Positions 27,301-42,300 of a DNA stretch of 64,000 bases are shown here, in pieces. Under the pieces are notes generated by a model. It was not told where the DNA came from. It worked only from the letters and a program-made list of their open reading frames with translations, and ran no database searches. The stretch comes from Owenia fusiformis (taxonomy: Eukaryota; Annelida; Polychaeta; Sabellida; Oweniidae): assembly GCA_903813345.2 (NCBI GenBank), contig CAIIXF020000001.1, positions 31,722,556 through 31,786,555 of the forward strand, written 5' to 3'. Position numbers and translations under genes: made by a program. Each line of letters opens with the position of its first letter. Within the stretch, counting starts at the first letter, position 1.

Positions 27301-30300
27301 GCATGCTGATATTTTTACAGTTGATTAAACCATTGAAATACTAATAACGGTTTTAACGATCAATCTCTACATGTCCAATGGATGCAATTTTGGCAAAAAA
27401 ACAATATAACATATTTTTTAAACAGATAAATCAAAAACATCATGCTCAGTTCTCTCTGCTTGGCAAGACAAATATATCTTTCAAGGCAACATGTTATAGG
27501 ACCCAGAAAGTATATGAAACAAAAAGTAGTTTTATAAATGTTCTTGTACACTTGCCAAATCATGCCATGTTCAAAATTGTTCATGGGTCGAATTGGTCAT
27601 CAATGATGGGAACACATACTGATTTTGTTTTCAACAATTTGAGAAAAAACATGTCATAAGAAACATCAACAATTTTTGAGCTGTCAAGCTCTTACTTTTA
27701 ATAAGTGAAAATCCTACATCAACTATAACAGATCGATATTTCCAAGTGATCTTATAACAATGACATTTTGAAAATGATCCAGTAGACTAAAACACTTGAA
27801 AGGGAGGTTCAATTTGTCAATGACTCCAATAGCAATCAACAAACCTATGATATCTTCAAATTGTTGATTTCTCAAGAACTTTTATGTGAAATTCAAACTT
27901 TAGTTGCTATAGAAACCATCTTTCAACATGGCTGCCATGTTCACTAATTTCAATTAGCGAAGGGAACCTCTCAAAATAAACAAGATTAATTGCATTATTG
28001 ACCATAATGTAAACTCCTGAAAGTGGAAAGAAAAAACCCTAAATCCAATTGTAAATAACATACATGAGTGGACTTCAGAGCAGATATTTATATCACATGC
28101 AGTTATCAGAGTTCTAAGAAAAACCTTCAGAAGGAAGGTAAAATGCTGTTAGACAGACTCCATGGGGAAGAACATGGCTAAAATCATGTAGTGGATTAGC
28201 TGTGAATGTAAAAACCATAGTGGGAGAAGATGTTATGACATATGGAAGACATGATCAACTAATCTCCAATGCCCTAATCCTAAAGCCAGCTCAATAAGAC
28301 AGCAAAACAAACATGAAAATCAAATCACTTTCACCACAGGGTCTGATTTTTCAGAATTAAACCATCATTAGTCCAGTGAGATCTAGGGACTAGGGATAGT
28401 TTAACCTCTAGCCAGAGGTCATACACATGCATTTCAGAGATCTCTTAGAAAAATATTGCCCAGATAACTTTAGTTTGATTCCTATTAAGGTTACTATGGT
28501 AACCCCAAAGGGCAACAGGTCATCATGATGATGTCTCTCAGGAGTCTACTATGGTCACTTGGGACTAATTACAGTCTTGTACCAGCCAGATGGCTAGAAA
28601 GCTGGTCAACAAATGTTTTTGGCATTTGATAGCATCCTTTTATTGCAAACTCAATAAAGACCAATAGATATCAATATATCCATGTGGCTAGTAAAGGATC
28701 TTTTTGAAGATGAGAAACCAAACTCTTGAAAGGTGCATGATAACACAAAAATAAAATGATTGTGACCGATAAAACTTTTAGCACTACCATAGGGACTTCA
28801 TGAAAATGTTTTATGAATGCAAAAGTTTTCAATCTATGATTCATCAATATTCTATCACATTATACCACATCCTCTGATGCAGGACATAATTGATATATAT
28901 TCCATAGTGAGTTGATGGTAAAGGAACTGATTGGAGGATGTATTCATTTCAAGTAGACACTTGTAGCACATTTGACTATCTCCAGGGCAAAGTCAAGCAC
29001 TCATGCATATCTAGGAATTATGTTCCACCTAATACACAGATTCACTCATAGAGTATAGTATAGCTTGATAGTCTGCTTAGTCTATAATGCATAAAATGTA
29101 CTATTTTTACATTTTAGAAGGCCAAAGAACATGGATCAGTGTTGGAGGCTATACCAAAGGATGTGGCAATTCACCTGGATGTTCTGCAAAGAGATAAAGA
29201 CAGTTTGTGGACGAAGCAAGGCACTGTAGAAAAAGAAATATAGGTAATAAAGATAAAATGGCACACACTGCTTGATTGTGAAATTTAAGATAGTTCTTAG
29301 AGTATCAACTATAGAATATCTACAGACTGAATTAATATCTAACAAACAATTAGCAAAATTTACCAAAATGATGATTCAAAAAGCAATATAGAAAATAACA
29401 AAAGTTTCTATTTCTCATCCCTAAATGCTCTATTCTGAATTGCCAGTTCTTAATTGTAGTGTTGAGAAGACTGAATCCCTGTGGCCCTGTGGTCATCATT
29501 TCTGCAAGAGTTTGCTTATCTTTGGCTGGTGTCAGGCACACTTTCTGGTCTTCTATTGGACTGTACACAACATAGTGTAGGTGATCAAATCTGCAATTCT
29601 TGAACCTTCAGGTTATATACCAGAACAGCAGAGGCTTGATGCAACAAAAAAATCCAAATTTCTAAAGCCCATGGAATATAACTAGGACCACAAGTAATAT
29701 CATATTTTATAAATAAAGTTGAAGTAAACATTTATTGAGGGAAATGCTGCATAGATGAGGAAAGTAAGCTTAGAATCTGCTTAGCTCTGATCAGCAACTC
29801 CCAGGACCTTTGAAACACATGTTTATCAATTCATCATGTCATTAACACTGCAACTGTCATTGCTCTGTCTTTTGGTCATCTTCTTTTGGTCAAAGGTCAA
29901 TAGTTAAAACCTCTGAATAAGTACTGTAAGTATCTTCCTATAATGTAATTTCCAATACTTTTTTCATCAAATCACATCATATAAACAATGAAGGCCAATA
30001 TGTTTAGTATAATTGGTATTTCCCCCAAATTGAAGCTGCATAAATCATCATGACATTAATAGTTCTTAGTATTAAGTGAAATTGAACTTTGGTTTAGAAT
30101 TTCAAGTTGAAGTTAGATTATCAGAATCATATCAGATAACCTTACTATGATTATAATTTTACAAGTATTTGTACATGCATGTGATCATGTTTTAAAATGG
30201 CGTCATTGGCAACCATGGCAATGATGATAATATCACAAATGATGAGCTCAACAATAAGACAAAGAAAAGCAATATACCAAATGTCAATAAATATAACTCT

Positions 30301-33300
30301 AGGTCAACTGAAGAAAATATATACAACATGGTGAAAAATAAATAGAGTACATTTTGTATATTTGGGGAAGACATAAAGCAACCAGACAGAAAACAAACAG
30401 TTCATTGAGAAGTTAACAACATTCCCTAACTGAATTTGAATTTGTCCACTGACAGTATGAACTAAAGATGACACCTAGATCTCATCTAGAGAATAAAAAA
30501 TAAAACTGAAAAAAAAACGGTATAATTATTTCTGTTTTAATTTCAAAGGGCAAGATTGTAGTTGACCTGAACAACTGGAGAATAATGTTATTTTTCTGTT
30601 ACATGGCCCCAGGCCTAGTGTCAGTTGTATTGAGCTGAGGGATCCTGACCTTTAGCCATTATTTTTACATCTTTCAATCAACACTAGTCCAGCTTGTAGT
30701 CTGCTATACCAGTTCTGGTATCTAAATGATGAAACAAACCAAGTAGACTAAATAAGTTTTATAGTGTTGGCAGATCTTTTGCACCTTTCTGGCCATGGGC
30801 AGTTTCAATTTCTACAGAGTCAATTTCAAACCTGTCAACTGCTTCATTTGACAAACTTTGACAGTTCCCCAGGTGAGAGAGGTAAAAGCCTCTAGAATTG
30901 GCTACTGAAACCCTGGATATATATATGTACAATAATTACCTATAGAAATGCAATTTTTTCTGTATAGACTAACCCATATGGAAGCATTCAGGATAATATA
31001 TTAAACATGACATTTTCACTTTAGGTTCAAACAATACAACATGATGCTTGAACTCAAGGGAACAAAATTGAGAATTCACAGAGAACTTTGAAACTCAATA
31101 GAGTTTAAATGAAGATAAACCTCAATCAGGCAATATAAATTGTTGACCTTCTCTGAAGTTGGGCCTGTATGTATACAGGTGTAGAGTATTAACTTTTCAT
31201 GATTAGAACATTGAAAATATCACTCCACATAGTAAATTTGATGAGACTAAAAAGATCAAGTAAAATGTGGTAATTTAAAAAGAACAACACTGTACAGTAC
31301 TCCAGAATGGCAGGTCAGATGATTTCATTGACCAATATTGACATTTCAAAGTTATCCACATAATGTTTCATTTTTTACATACTTTGGTAATATGTTTTAT
31401 TAGAAATAAGAGTAAAAGTCTACAAACTGTACAATGTGCAACCTGATACTAATTTCAACAGTTGAGCCCTGGACAAAAATCACCTTTATAAGTAAAGTAA
31501 ACATGCGACGTGTAACAACATTTCAGTTATGTTGTAAATGCAAATTGAAGAATTATGTTTTGTAACCATTTTGAAGAATATGCTGTTTACGCCTAGTTTA
31601 TAATGAAAAAATAATAGTGAAATAACATACAACATGGGTGAAGGGTGAATAGCTAACTAAATCTTTCAAATAATGTATAACAAATGGCAGTTTCATGAAA
31701 AGCTTCAACCCTGGGAGAGATCAGAGGTTTACTGCTAATAAACAAAAACCAGTCAAAATTAAAAGACTTTTTACATGGTGTGTTTGAAATGGGGCATTCC
31801 ACAAAAATTCTTTAGTAATACCTCAATTGAACTACAAAACAGCACTACTAAAAGCATACCCCATCTTTCTCTGAAATCCAATTGCATCTTTTAAGTTTCC
31901 CTCATTAAAAAAACTTACCTAAAATATGGTAGTTATGTTTCCATTCATCAATTCCATCAACAGCATCATAAAGGAGCAGCATAATGAAAAACAAAGAAAA
32001 AATGCATTTAATAAACATGGAATTAGCATAGATAGATAGAAAAGGCATACTTGTAACATTAACAAGAGAAAGTGAAAAGTGGATGTTGTATAAATAGAAA
32101 GGACTATAATGTTTGGACTAATTTGATAATCACTTGGGTAATATTTTCAATAATGATGCCAAGGCCACAAGATAAGGATGATTTAATTAACAGTTAAGTT
32201 TGTGAACCTGGACATCTAATTATCCTATAGTTTGCTCTTTGCAGCATCCAGCCTAGATTATTAGATATTTCAGAGAATGAATGTTCCCAAAGCACATACA
32301 TATACATGATATCACTGGGAAACTAAGGTCAACAATAATAAACTAACTATTCTTGGAACATGACTTCAATGAGGATATACATGAACATAACATGAAAATA
32401 ACTTGCCCATCCATCAACACAGTTTTATATGATATATTGACATACTGGAGTACTTGCCTCCAAAAAGGAAGGCACAACTTCAGTCTACTTCAGGAAACAT
32501 ATTTGAAGAATGAAACATTTTATTTTGTCTGAGATGCCATGTGCACTGATACTATATCGAAATATTATCTAAAATACTCTGGTGAAGGTGAAGTTTTAAA
32601 TAATAATTTCCTTTTACTCAGTTTTAGTACACAACTTCATATCAAAAGTATTTTAAATTAATTTCTTTTAGTTAGTTTCCCCATATGACTTCTATCAAAA
32701 ACATTTTAAATTAATTTTGTATTAAATTCACCATAAGCAGAATATATTTATCCCCAGGGACTGTCTGGGACACAAATTTAATATTCCAGTTTTATTCAAT
32801 GTCTTGAAACTAACTGTGGTTTGAACAGGCGGGACCACAAACATATAGAATGTCAATCAACCATAGACAGGCTATTATAATAGATATAAAACCCCAGATC
32901 TTTATATTAATTCACTATAGCAACCATAAACCACAGCCAAAAATTATATTTGTAAAGATCTTCAATTTTTTATAACTTTGACCTTTATGTTAATCAATAA
33001 AACTTCTGAAATGAATACCCATGTTAATATTCCCATCACATTCACCTTCTTTGATATCCAACTCAGATTTGGTTTAAACTCAAATAAGTGTCTCTCTTTT
33101 CAACAAGTACCCCTTATCCTATGACTACCTAAAATTGTGCTTAGTTTAGATAGCTATATATTTACCCTTTGCATTCGTTTCAGACTTCACTTCTTAAAAG
33201 AGAGCTTCGTCTTCACTCTTTCAAACTAAAATAAACCTGTGAACTCACCGCGCCAATCAGTGTTCGTCGGCCAAATTTGACCGACGTTCTTTATATGGTC

Positions 33301-36300
33301 ATTCCTTCTGACGTCATCGTTGTGCCCGAAATTGACCAATGACATGCGCATATTTAATTAGAACGCATTTGGCGCATGTTTCTTCAAGCTCGCTGATTGG
33401 TGGAAGGTCAGCGCGTAGGTCAAAAGTGATTTACCCAAACTGCCACCGGTACCCGTCGTGGGGGCGGGGCTACTAAACTGTAATATGGTCTCTACTAGGC
33501 AGAGTGTAGTTTAACTAGACTCTGCACGCAGGGTACTATATATTGGATATGAGGGGACAAATATAGTTGACACCATTCATTAATCACATGTTTGTGACAT
33601 TGATGGCACTTGATCAGCTATTGAAGAGTCAATGTCTAGTAACATATGGTAAGTTGGGCCAAGTGTGAGATTATAAGAGGCAATTGGCCCCTGGAACACA
33701 GAACCCACCTGATGTACATTTGAAATCCTTGCTAACCAACACCACGTATCAATAAACCAAACAAACAAAATGACATTGTGATTTACCTATTCAATAAGGT
33801 AGCATAACTTTAAAAAACAATGTTTTCAATTTACAACAGTTGCAGAGGAGATGTTAATGTTGTATGTGTTAATGAACTGATTGTGGCAATGTCACTCAGC
33901 AAACATGAGCTCCTACAAAATGTCAATCCATTTCGGACATTAAGTTCATAATTGGTCACCCAGACCCAAATTTGATGGCACTTGTTGATAATTCAGAGTC
34001 ACAGACAAAATAAGATGAATATGTAAACAATATCTGTTTCTAATAATATAATCAAAGTCATTTAATGATGGTCGCAACATTGATGGTCTCCAATGTCCAT
34101 ATGATAAAGTTCTTATCACTAGACACACATCAAACCGACTCCAGTTATAGCAAAAATAATCTCTTTTGGCATTGACCATTTCACTACATGTGTCTGATAA
34201 GGATCTATATTCAAATCAACATATATTTTGATCATTTTTCATAGGGATCTGTCAGTATTTTATGTATCTGGGATCATAAAATGATAAATGTTTAATTAAA
34301 TAGGCTGTTTTACCTCAATGTTGTATTCATTTTCACTAAAATACTTTTACATCATCACGTTCAAAGTGTCATAAATGCACACTCAACAAAAACATGTGAA
34401 TATAAACCTTGTGTTGAAGTAAATTATGTGCCGGTGTGTTTTCCTATTTCTCAGGTGTTCATTTCTACTTTAATTACAAGGTATTTTCGTGTACTTGTCT
34501 GGATTAACAAAGATGTAGATGATAATAATGATGGTGGCGATTACATCCAGTTAACTGCACCTTTTATATATATCACAACCCAGGGCACCTCATATAAAAT
34601 TTCAATAAAAAATAACGTACAAAATTTAATTCTATACAGAGAATTGAAATTCTATGTGAACTCCTGTAATGAATATATTTAGATGGATGGGTAATTTGTT
34701 CTCAAAGCGGTCTTTGTGAACTCTTCAAAAAACCATCAAAAAGCAGTCATCAAATCTTTTCTCAACCCAAGATGCTTGAACAGTCAAAGAGAATACCAAT
34801 TGTCTATATCAAAAGACCAATTTTGATCTTTTGTTCCCCTTTGAGAGCATGCTCAAGGGGTAGGTTATAAAAAATCAAAATTAAGATTTGGGTTTTTAAA
34901 AGGAAGGTAAATACTGTCTGAGCTGGTTTCTTGTTAAATCAGTTGTTGTCATTTGTAGTAAGATCTTCAGTTGGATGTTCACCATGTGGCCTTGAGTTTG
35001 AATCAATATTTTACTATTTGATTTAGATTATTCTCTATATTCATAGTAAGTTGTTCAATGAATGCAAATGCATGTTTCTACATTGGTGTAACATAACACA
35101 TCTGGGATAGCCTAGCAAGATTGCAAGATGGAAGACTTATGAGGAGCTGTGTCAACATGAGCTGACTCCCTCAAAGGCCTTGGCACACATAACATTAAAT
35201 GCCCTGGTGCAATTGCATCACCTTCCATGCTGTAGCATCCTCATCAACCAACCAGGTGCAGGCTGAGCTGATTCTACAAACAACAAACCAAAGAAAATTT
35301 ATTCCAAGGCCTATCATACTATTGACTTTTTGAGAACCAACAATATCTAGCATATCAAATGGTATCCTACACTAATCTGACAAGTAAAATATAAAAATAA
35401 ACCACTTGAATAATATAGAATGCCCATCCTAAGCAAAGAAGTCCAAATTAAATAAATATGCCCTGAGAAAGAGCACTGAAATATAATATGAATTACAAGT
35501 ACAATTTAACAAAACTGCACAGTAATCTAATCTAAATCATATACTTGTAATGAACAAAAACAATAATGTGCTGAATTTCAAACTTTCAACTATATGATAC
35601 ATTTTTGAACCTGTTGATGTATTTAGACATTTTATGTTCATGCAGTGAGCCCATCAATATGAAGGAACTGATCCAAGAGATGTTGAAAGTGACTGATGCG
35701 AAACCATTGATCTAATAATGAATATCTTTATTAACACATATCAACCAGTCGGTCTAACAAACGAGATTTGTATGAACCAAATATAACCTATGAAATAAAG
35801 GGTTGCAATCAAGATTCAGAATTAGCCTTACAGACCATAATATTATCACTGGTTTGCAAATACTCAAGGAGAACTGGCTGACTAATTGTGAGTGCTGAGG
35901 TTTGCTCCTGGGGTCCGTTTCAATTATAATGCCCATTCAGGTCAGGGCGCAACTTGTAATAAATTACCTTCAAAAAGTAACAAGCTGAAATATCAGGAAC
36001 CTCAGATTATTGGGCATGTAGTTTATGAAACTCATAAACATACTCAAGTCTATATTTATGGAACTGCTGTAATTATAGTCTTTGTTTAAGAGGTAGTGAT
36101 TATCTACAGAGGCTAATAAATGAATATAATATAGCATACCCAGATATTGCATGCAGAATTTCTCCACACCTTTATGAGGCAGTTGTATAAGATATCACAA
36201 AAGCCAACACATCAACTGAACATGAAACAAATGCATTTGATGAATAAGTGAATGCTGCTATTAAATGGTTGCATGCTGTTAACATTAATGAAAACCCAAA

Positions 36301-39300
36301 GGCGTTATTGCTAAATTTGTTGATGTTTTTTTATTCTATTATTCTAAGGTATTTCTTTACACATATAATTTCACTATTTACGTATATGCTCGGGTATATT
36401 GGTTCAAACTAAGTTACCAACACAGGTGCAGTTTGGTCAGAACATCCTGAATGTCTACCAAGCCTTGATGATATAATCCACCTACCCACCCACAGATCAT
36501 TAATAACATATTAATTCAGGTGTTATTTACAAAAAGAACCAAATAAAACTCCTCCCTGAAGATATTCTAAATCCATTCAAGACACCTCTGTCAACATTTT
36601 TACCAGAGTTCTATTTTGTTCATTTCTTTTAATATTTGTGATGGAGTTAGACAAGTGAGAAAAGTAGAAATCACCTCAGGTTTAAATTCCTTGAGATTTA
36701 GTAGAAATTGTTTTGAGATTGTACCTAATCCCAGGGCTAATATTGCCCCATTCAATGCCTACTCTGCCACTTTCTACTTGCGCTGTGGTGGCTGTGGGAT
36801 TAACATGTCACACTACATTCAGTCACTCAAACTGACAATATTAATTGAAGTTTCAGTTAGACTACTGGACCTGATCAATTGAAAATCAGTTCAGTTTTTT
36901 AAGTTCATTCGAGCTACAAAATAAAATTGACCAACATGGAACTATGCTATCTTTGATCTTATCGAAACAATAAAAGCAAAAGATTTCAGTTTCAAGAAAA
37001 TGTATCATTTTCTGTTATGGCTACTGTTGTCAGAAGCCCCATTTACTAAACTAAGGGGTTATAAACCATGTTTAAAATATTTACATACACATGAATTACC
37101 AGATTTATATCTATAGAAAACATATAGAAACCCTGAACTGAAAGCGGAATTCAACAAAGTCGAATTATTACAACATTGAGGCACTTGAAATCCTAGAGAT
37201 CAAAGTTATTTTGTTCCCAATCCATCAGTATTCTTATGTTTAAGGTACTTCATCGATTCTGTGGATTACGAAAATGAAGTCAAAGGCAATTGATCTGTTA
37301 GTAAAATACTACATATAACAAATTGGAAGACATCATTTAACTTTATTTCAAACTTTCAAAGGTAATCTTTTTGACAGAATAATTGAGATAGAATTTTATT
37401 TCTAGAAAACACAGTCTCTAGTTTTTCACAGAACATTGAAAAGAGGTTCAAATAATCATAAATGACCCTGTGTATGTTTCACTCGATGATGAATGTTCTT
37501 AAGGTTGAGTTAACATCAAGAGGGATGAGACCTGTTTGAAAGGATTTTATTTGAAAATGTAACTGTACGAGACTTGATAGATATTCAGTGAATGGTAACA
37601 CAGATGTGTGTGCCCCTGTGTAACCTTGTACAATATGTCATATACCTTGTGATTTAATAAACCGCTTCCTTGTTCATATGTCTTACAAATCATTGTGAGT
37701 TTTGCTCCTGCTTTTCAGCCATGATTATTGCCATATTGTATTCAACACAAAGCTACGTGTCACCCTAGGCTGGTTGGCTTTCACAGAATCACAGAATGAT
37801 GAGTGGCCTATATATCCTAAGGTGATAAGGAGTCACATCTATCAATGGTATAATAGCAGAAAGTATTACTATTATATACTATTGTACAACCATCAAGAGC
37901 AGGGCTTAATTATTTTCTGGTAACATCAGAATAATGTTAGATGCAAGAGAAGTGCTGTCGGGCAGGGTCATCCATCTTCCCTTGAATATATATATGTACA
38001 AACCAAATTCTTGAATTTATATTTTAGACGCATTGACCTGAACTTGGGGCTTTAAGAATTCATAAAATATTTGAAGGAGTAATACTATTAGTTTATTTTG
38101 ATTTTATGAATACCAATCATCGCTTTATTAAACCTAATCTTCAAATTCTTTTACAATGAATACAAGTGTAACTATATCTCTATATATCCCAAAACAATTC
38201 TTCATAAGTATGCCATATCCGCCAAAATTCCTTTTCTGTTCATTAAACACTTACAAGACAGAGAAAGAGATATAATATTTATGAAGTAACCGGACAATTG
38301 TTGTTTACCATTATACTCCACCATTTTCCAATTTTACTATATCGGTCAGTAGCACTTCCAGCTAAAATTGAAGAGAATCTACTGGTAGACTGGAAAAGTT
38401 AGATAACAATTTTGACTCATACTCGTTTCCCAGTTTGATTTTCAATGAACACATCATACCTTGGAAATCCAAGATGATTTTGACTAACATTCATGTATAA
38501 ATCAACCAGCAGTAATGGAAACTCAAAATAGGCATCCACCCATATATCCAACTTACTATATAGATGAATACAATATAATGTATATACGTATTTAAATATC
38601 CGTTGGTTAAATTATAGTGTACCAGTAAAGCGCTCACTGAGCATGCTCTGTAAAAATCTGAAGTCACGTTTGATATTAAAGTTAATGTTTGATTCACTTA
38701 TGAACTTGATTTCAACTTTATAAATCCATTATAGTTTGCTCATTGCAACAGAAACATAATCATTTCATTTGAAGTATTATTTAAAGAAACTTATATTCTG
38801 AAGATATGAACCAGAAAATACAAATTAAATATTTACAAACTGTATATATATTTGATAAGAAAGATCAAACCAAATAAACAATTAACCTCAATGACAAGTT
38901 TTCCAAATTGTATCATTTTCTAATTTTGATAACATTTTCCAATTAATAGGCTGAAATAATTAATCATTCAGTATATAGTTACCCCAGGAGATTGCGACAT
39001 AAATGCGATACAGGTGCTTTTGAGGATGTGCCAAATTTAGTTAAAAAACTAATAAAATCATGTCATCTGCATCTTTATTCCCATAAAGATTGAAAGATAA
39101 AACATACGAGTTAACAGGTTAATATCTGTACAGTGTTAATGTCTTGAGCTCTCTCAATGAAATGGCCTCAAATCTTTAAAAAACATCAAAATCATTGATT
39201 GGGGTGCAATAAAGTATGTTCTGAAACATTAACTTTTATACTGAAATCAAATTAGGGACATTTTGTTAAATTCTCTGATAGACTTTTGAAGGTTTTGAAG

Positions 39301-42300
39301 AGCTGAGGAAATATTAACATAACATATTGAAAATCCAAATAATAACAATAAATACAGAGAAACCTGTGAAAATGGAACACATAAATAGTTCTATTGGAAA
39401 TTGGTCTTGGGAGGCATTCTATTTATAGAAGTTATATTAAAAATTAAGTCAATTGGCCATGGGGCTTTGAAAGCTTGTTCCACACTTGGGAGGCTTTCTA
39501 TTTTCATAGGTTCAACTAACACTAAGTCAATTACTGGAGCTTTGAGAAATTGTTCCACTCACGAGGTGCTCTACTTATATGCTTTTACTAAAACCCTTAT
39601 CAAGAACAAAAATTCAAAAAATTTAATTTATTTTTTAAAGATCATGTTAAATGTCAATTGACTATTCTTCAGATCCAGGGGCAGGAAAACTACTATTTGT
39701 CTGGCACCTCCCCAAAGAGCACACTATACTCCTTTCTTTATGATTTTTTTCAATATCTTACATTCCATTTACTTGTAACTTTCAGTGATATTTACTCAGT
39801 AGTTCTCAATAAGTTTGAATAAACTGTTCAAGAGAACCAGGGCTTACAAGTGGGCAAATAAAATTGACTGCAGATAAAGAAAGTGGTGGAGGTCGTGAAG
39901 AATGTCACAATATTACATCAACACACACCCGCTATTCCAATAAGACTCCAGAAAACATGCACGCAAGATTTGTCCTGACCAATAAAACAACAATGCATCA
40001 AATGAGACCAAACAATAATTTAATTATTTAGAGCACCTCCTAGGAAAACAAAATCAAATCTATTCTGATACTTTTAATACCTCTGAATTAAAGTGAATAC
40101 ATTTCATTTCAATTTTAACACAAGATATGGCAGGTGTGCAGAGCATGTAATACACCCTTCTATTTAGATAAATTGATTCACTGATCACTTTCCCAGGGTC
40201 TAGATTGATATTGGATATTCAGTGACGATTTCAAGTCTATTAAATCAAAGATCATTTATAAAGCCATGATTTTGAATAAAAATTCTGACAAGGGATCACA
40301 TGGTGAACTCATGAAGTAAGAGAATTAAAGAGTGTTATAGTGATAAACACAGACACAATTGTATGACAGCCTGAGAAAATATGCCATTACATGCATTGTC
40401 ACCTCCGTATTTATAACTTACACTTTTCATTATGCAATTAGCTTTGGGATACAATGGATTGCATGACAAAAAGGGAAGTTCATAAAACATTTCAACTTAA
40501 TCAAAGGTGACAATTTAGCTTATTTTGCTAGCAAGTAATTGATGCTGAATATGAGACTTGAATCCTATGATGGATGTACTGACAGATGCTGCTATGCACA
40601 ATGTCATTCCTTGTTGTGGCATTTCTATTTAGACATTGCATGACAATATATCAATGTCTAGCAAAATTAACAAAACTTATCATCAGAGGTGAAATGACAG
40701 CATCTAGTCGCATCTCTGCTTCTGATTGTCCATTTTTCTCATATATGTTCACCTGAGTAATTTGTGTTGGTTTCCCCTGTGAAATTATGGAGGATTCAAA
40801 GTATGGAAACTTCTATTATGAAAAAATAATACATAAATTGTAAAAATCTTTAGGTTTCCTGAAATTTGGGGATTTTTAGAAAATAGACTTGACAATGAAA
40901 AATATGGGCCAAAAATATTCTCAAATTGAAACAATCTTTGCCATTAGCTTGATTGTTAGATCTCATTCTCCTTTGAATGTTCAAATTGACTTAAAAAGGG
41001 ACAACGAAATGTTAAAAGCTAATTCTATGAAGTGGTCAAAACATTTTGTGGTGCCCGGGTAATGCCCACAGCAAAGGCTCCACGAGTGACCACAAGGAAC
41101 TAAAGCTTAGCCCATAAGTGAATAATAACAGTAATTAGTAGAAAAAAACATCAGACAAAATTGTAAATCAGACCTGAGAACTGAGTGTCAGCAAAACATT
41201 AAATTTTAATTTTAATAGAAATTGACAGGTAATTCATGGTTGCATTTACAATATGAAAGGAGGCACAAAGGAGATGGAAAGTGTGTCACATATAAAAAGA
41301 GAATTTAATAAAACAAGCTGTTTATGAACTGAAATCACCTTTTTAAGGATCCAGACTTGTATTTCAACATCCCCAAAACATGTATCCTATTTTCAACATC
41401 TAAATTAGCCTGTCTCCATAAAATGTATCCTGGATATGGGGTCATTAGATTTTTTGAAAATGTAGCCAGTTTTCTACTGTTTGTACCAGATACCCTTAAG
41501 GCCCAGCCCTTCATTTTGGTGTATACAAACTTCTCTGCTATCTTCTTTTATTTAGACTCCGCTGCTACATATATTTACTATATTCCACTTATCTGGATAA
41601 TGTAAACATCTCTTGATAATATTTATCAACATTGTGCTTGAGGTTTTATATTTTAAAACCCCAAATAAGAGGCAAGTACACACAAGTGAGGACACGGCAA
41701 CAACACAACCATACTTAACTCATAACTATAATAAAGACTAATCATTATAACATGAAATGACATTCATATCTACTTCTCACAACAGAACTTATCTTTAACA
41801 GTGATTTCAATTCACTTATTATGTAACTTTGATGTTATATCAATTCATAACAGGAATACATTTAAATTGAGATATGAATACAAACCTGATTCACAAAATG
41901 AAACATGGATTTTGCAATAAATATTTGTTATTGGATGTTTTTGACAGATAACCTTACTTTAAAGATAGTGTGTACGTCAATTGATTAAATTTCTGACTTG
42001 TAAACACAACTTTATAAAAAGGATGTAACAAAATACATCTTAAAAATTCATTGAAATTATTATTAAAATTAAAATACATATATCAGATTTAGAATTTAAA
42101 TCAAAAATTGAATTATATTTTGTATGTATTCAAAGGTATTACTTTTTAAAATCAATCAATCTGGTTTCATATTTAAACCACCATGTCACATACATCCGAC
42201 TTAAACAATAAATTGTTGACATCTGAAAGTATGAGTAAACCATCCCTTTTCAAGTGTTTGTCTTTTTGTCGCTATAAGACATGTATATGGTTTTAAACAT

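Noticed and set aside
37560-37690. mRNA 3'-end-like sequence with TTTAATAAACC on the plus strand
   Set aside because: No coding sequence upstream on that strand; a single hexamer in AT-rich DNA.
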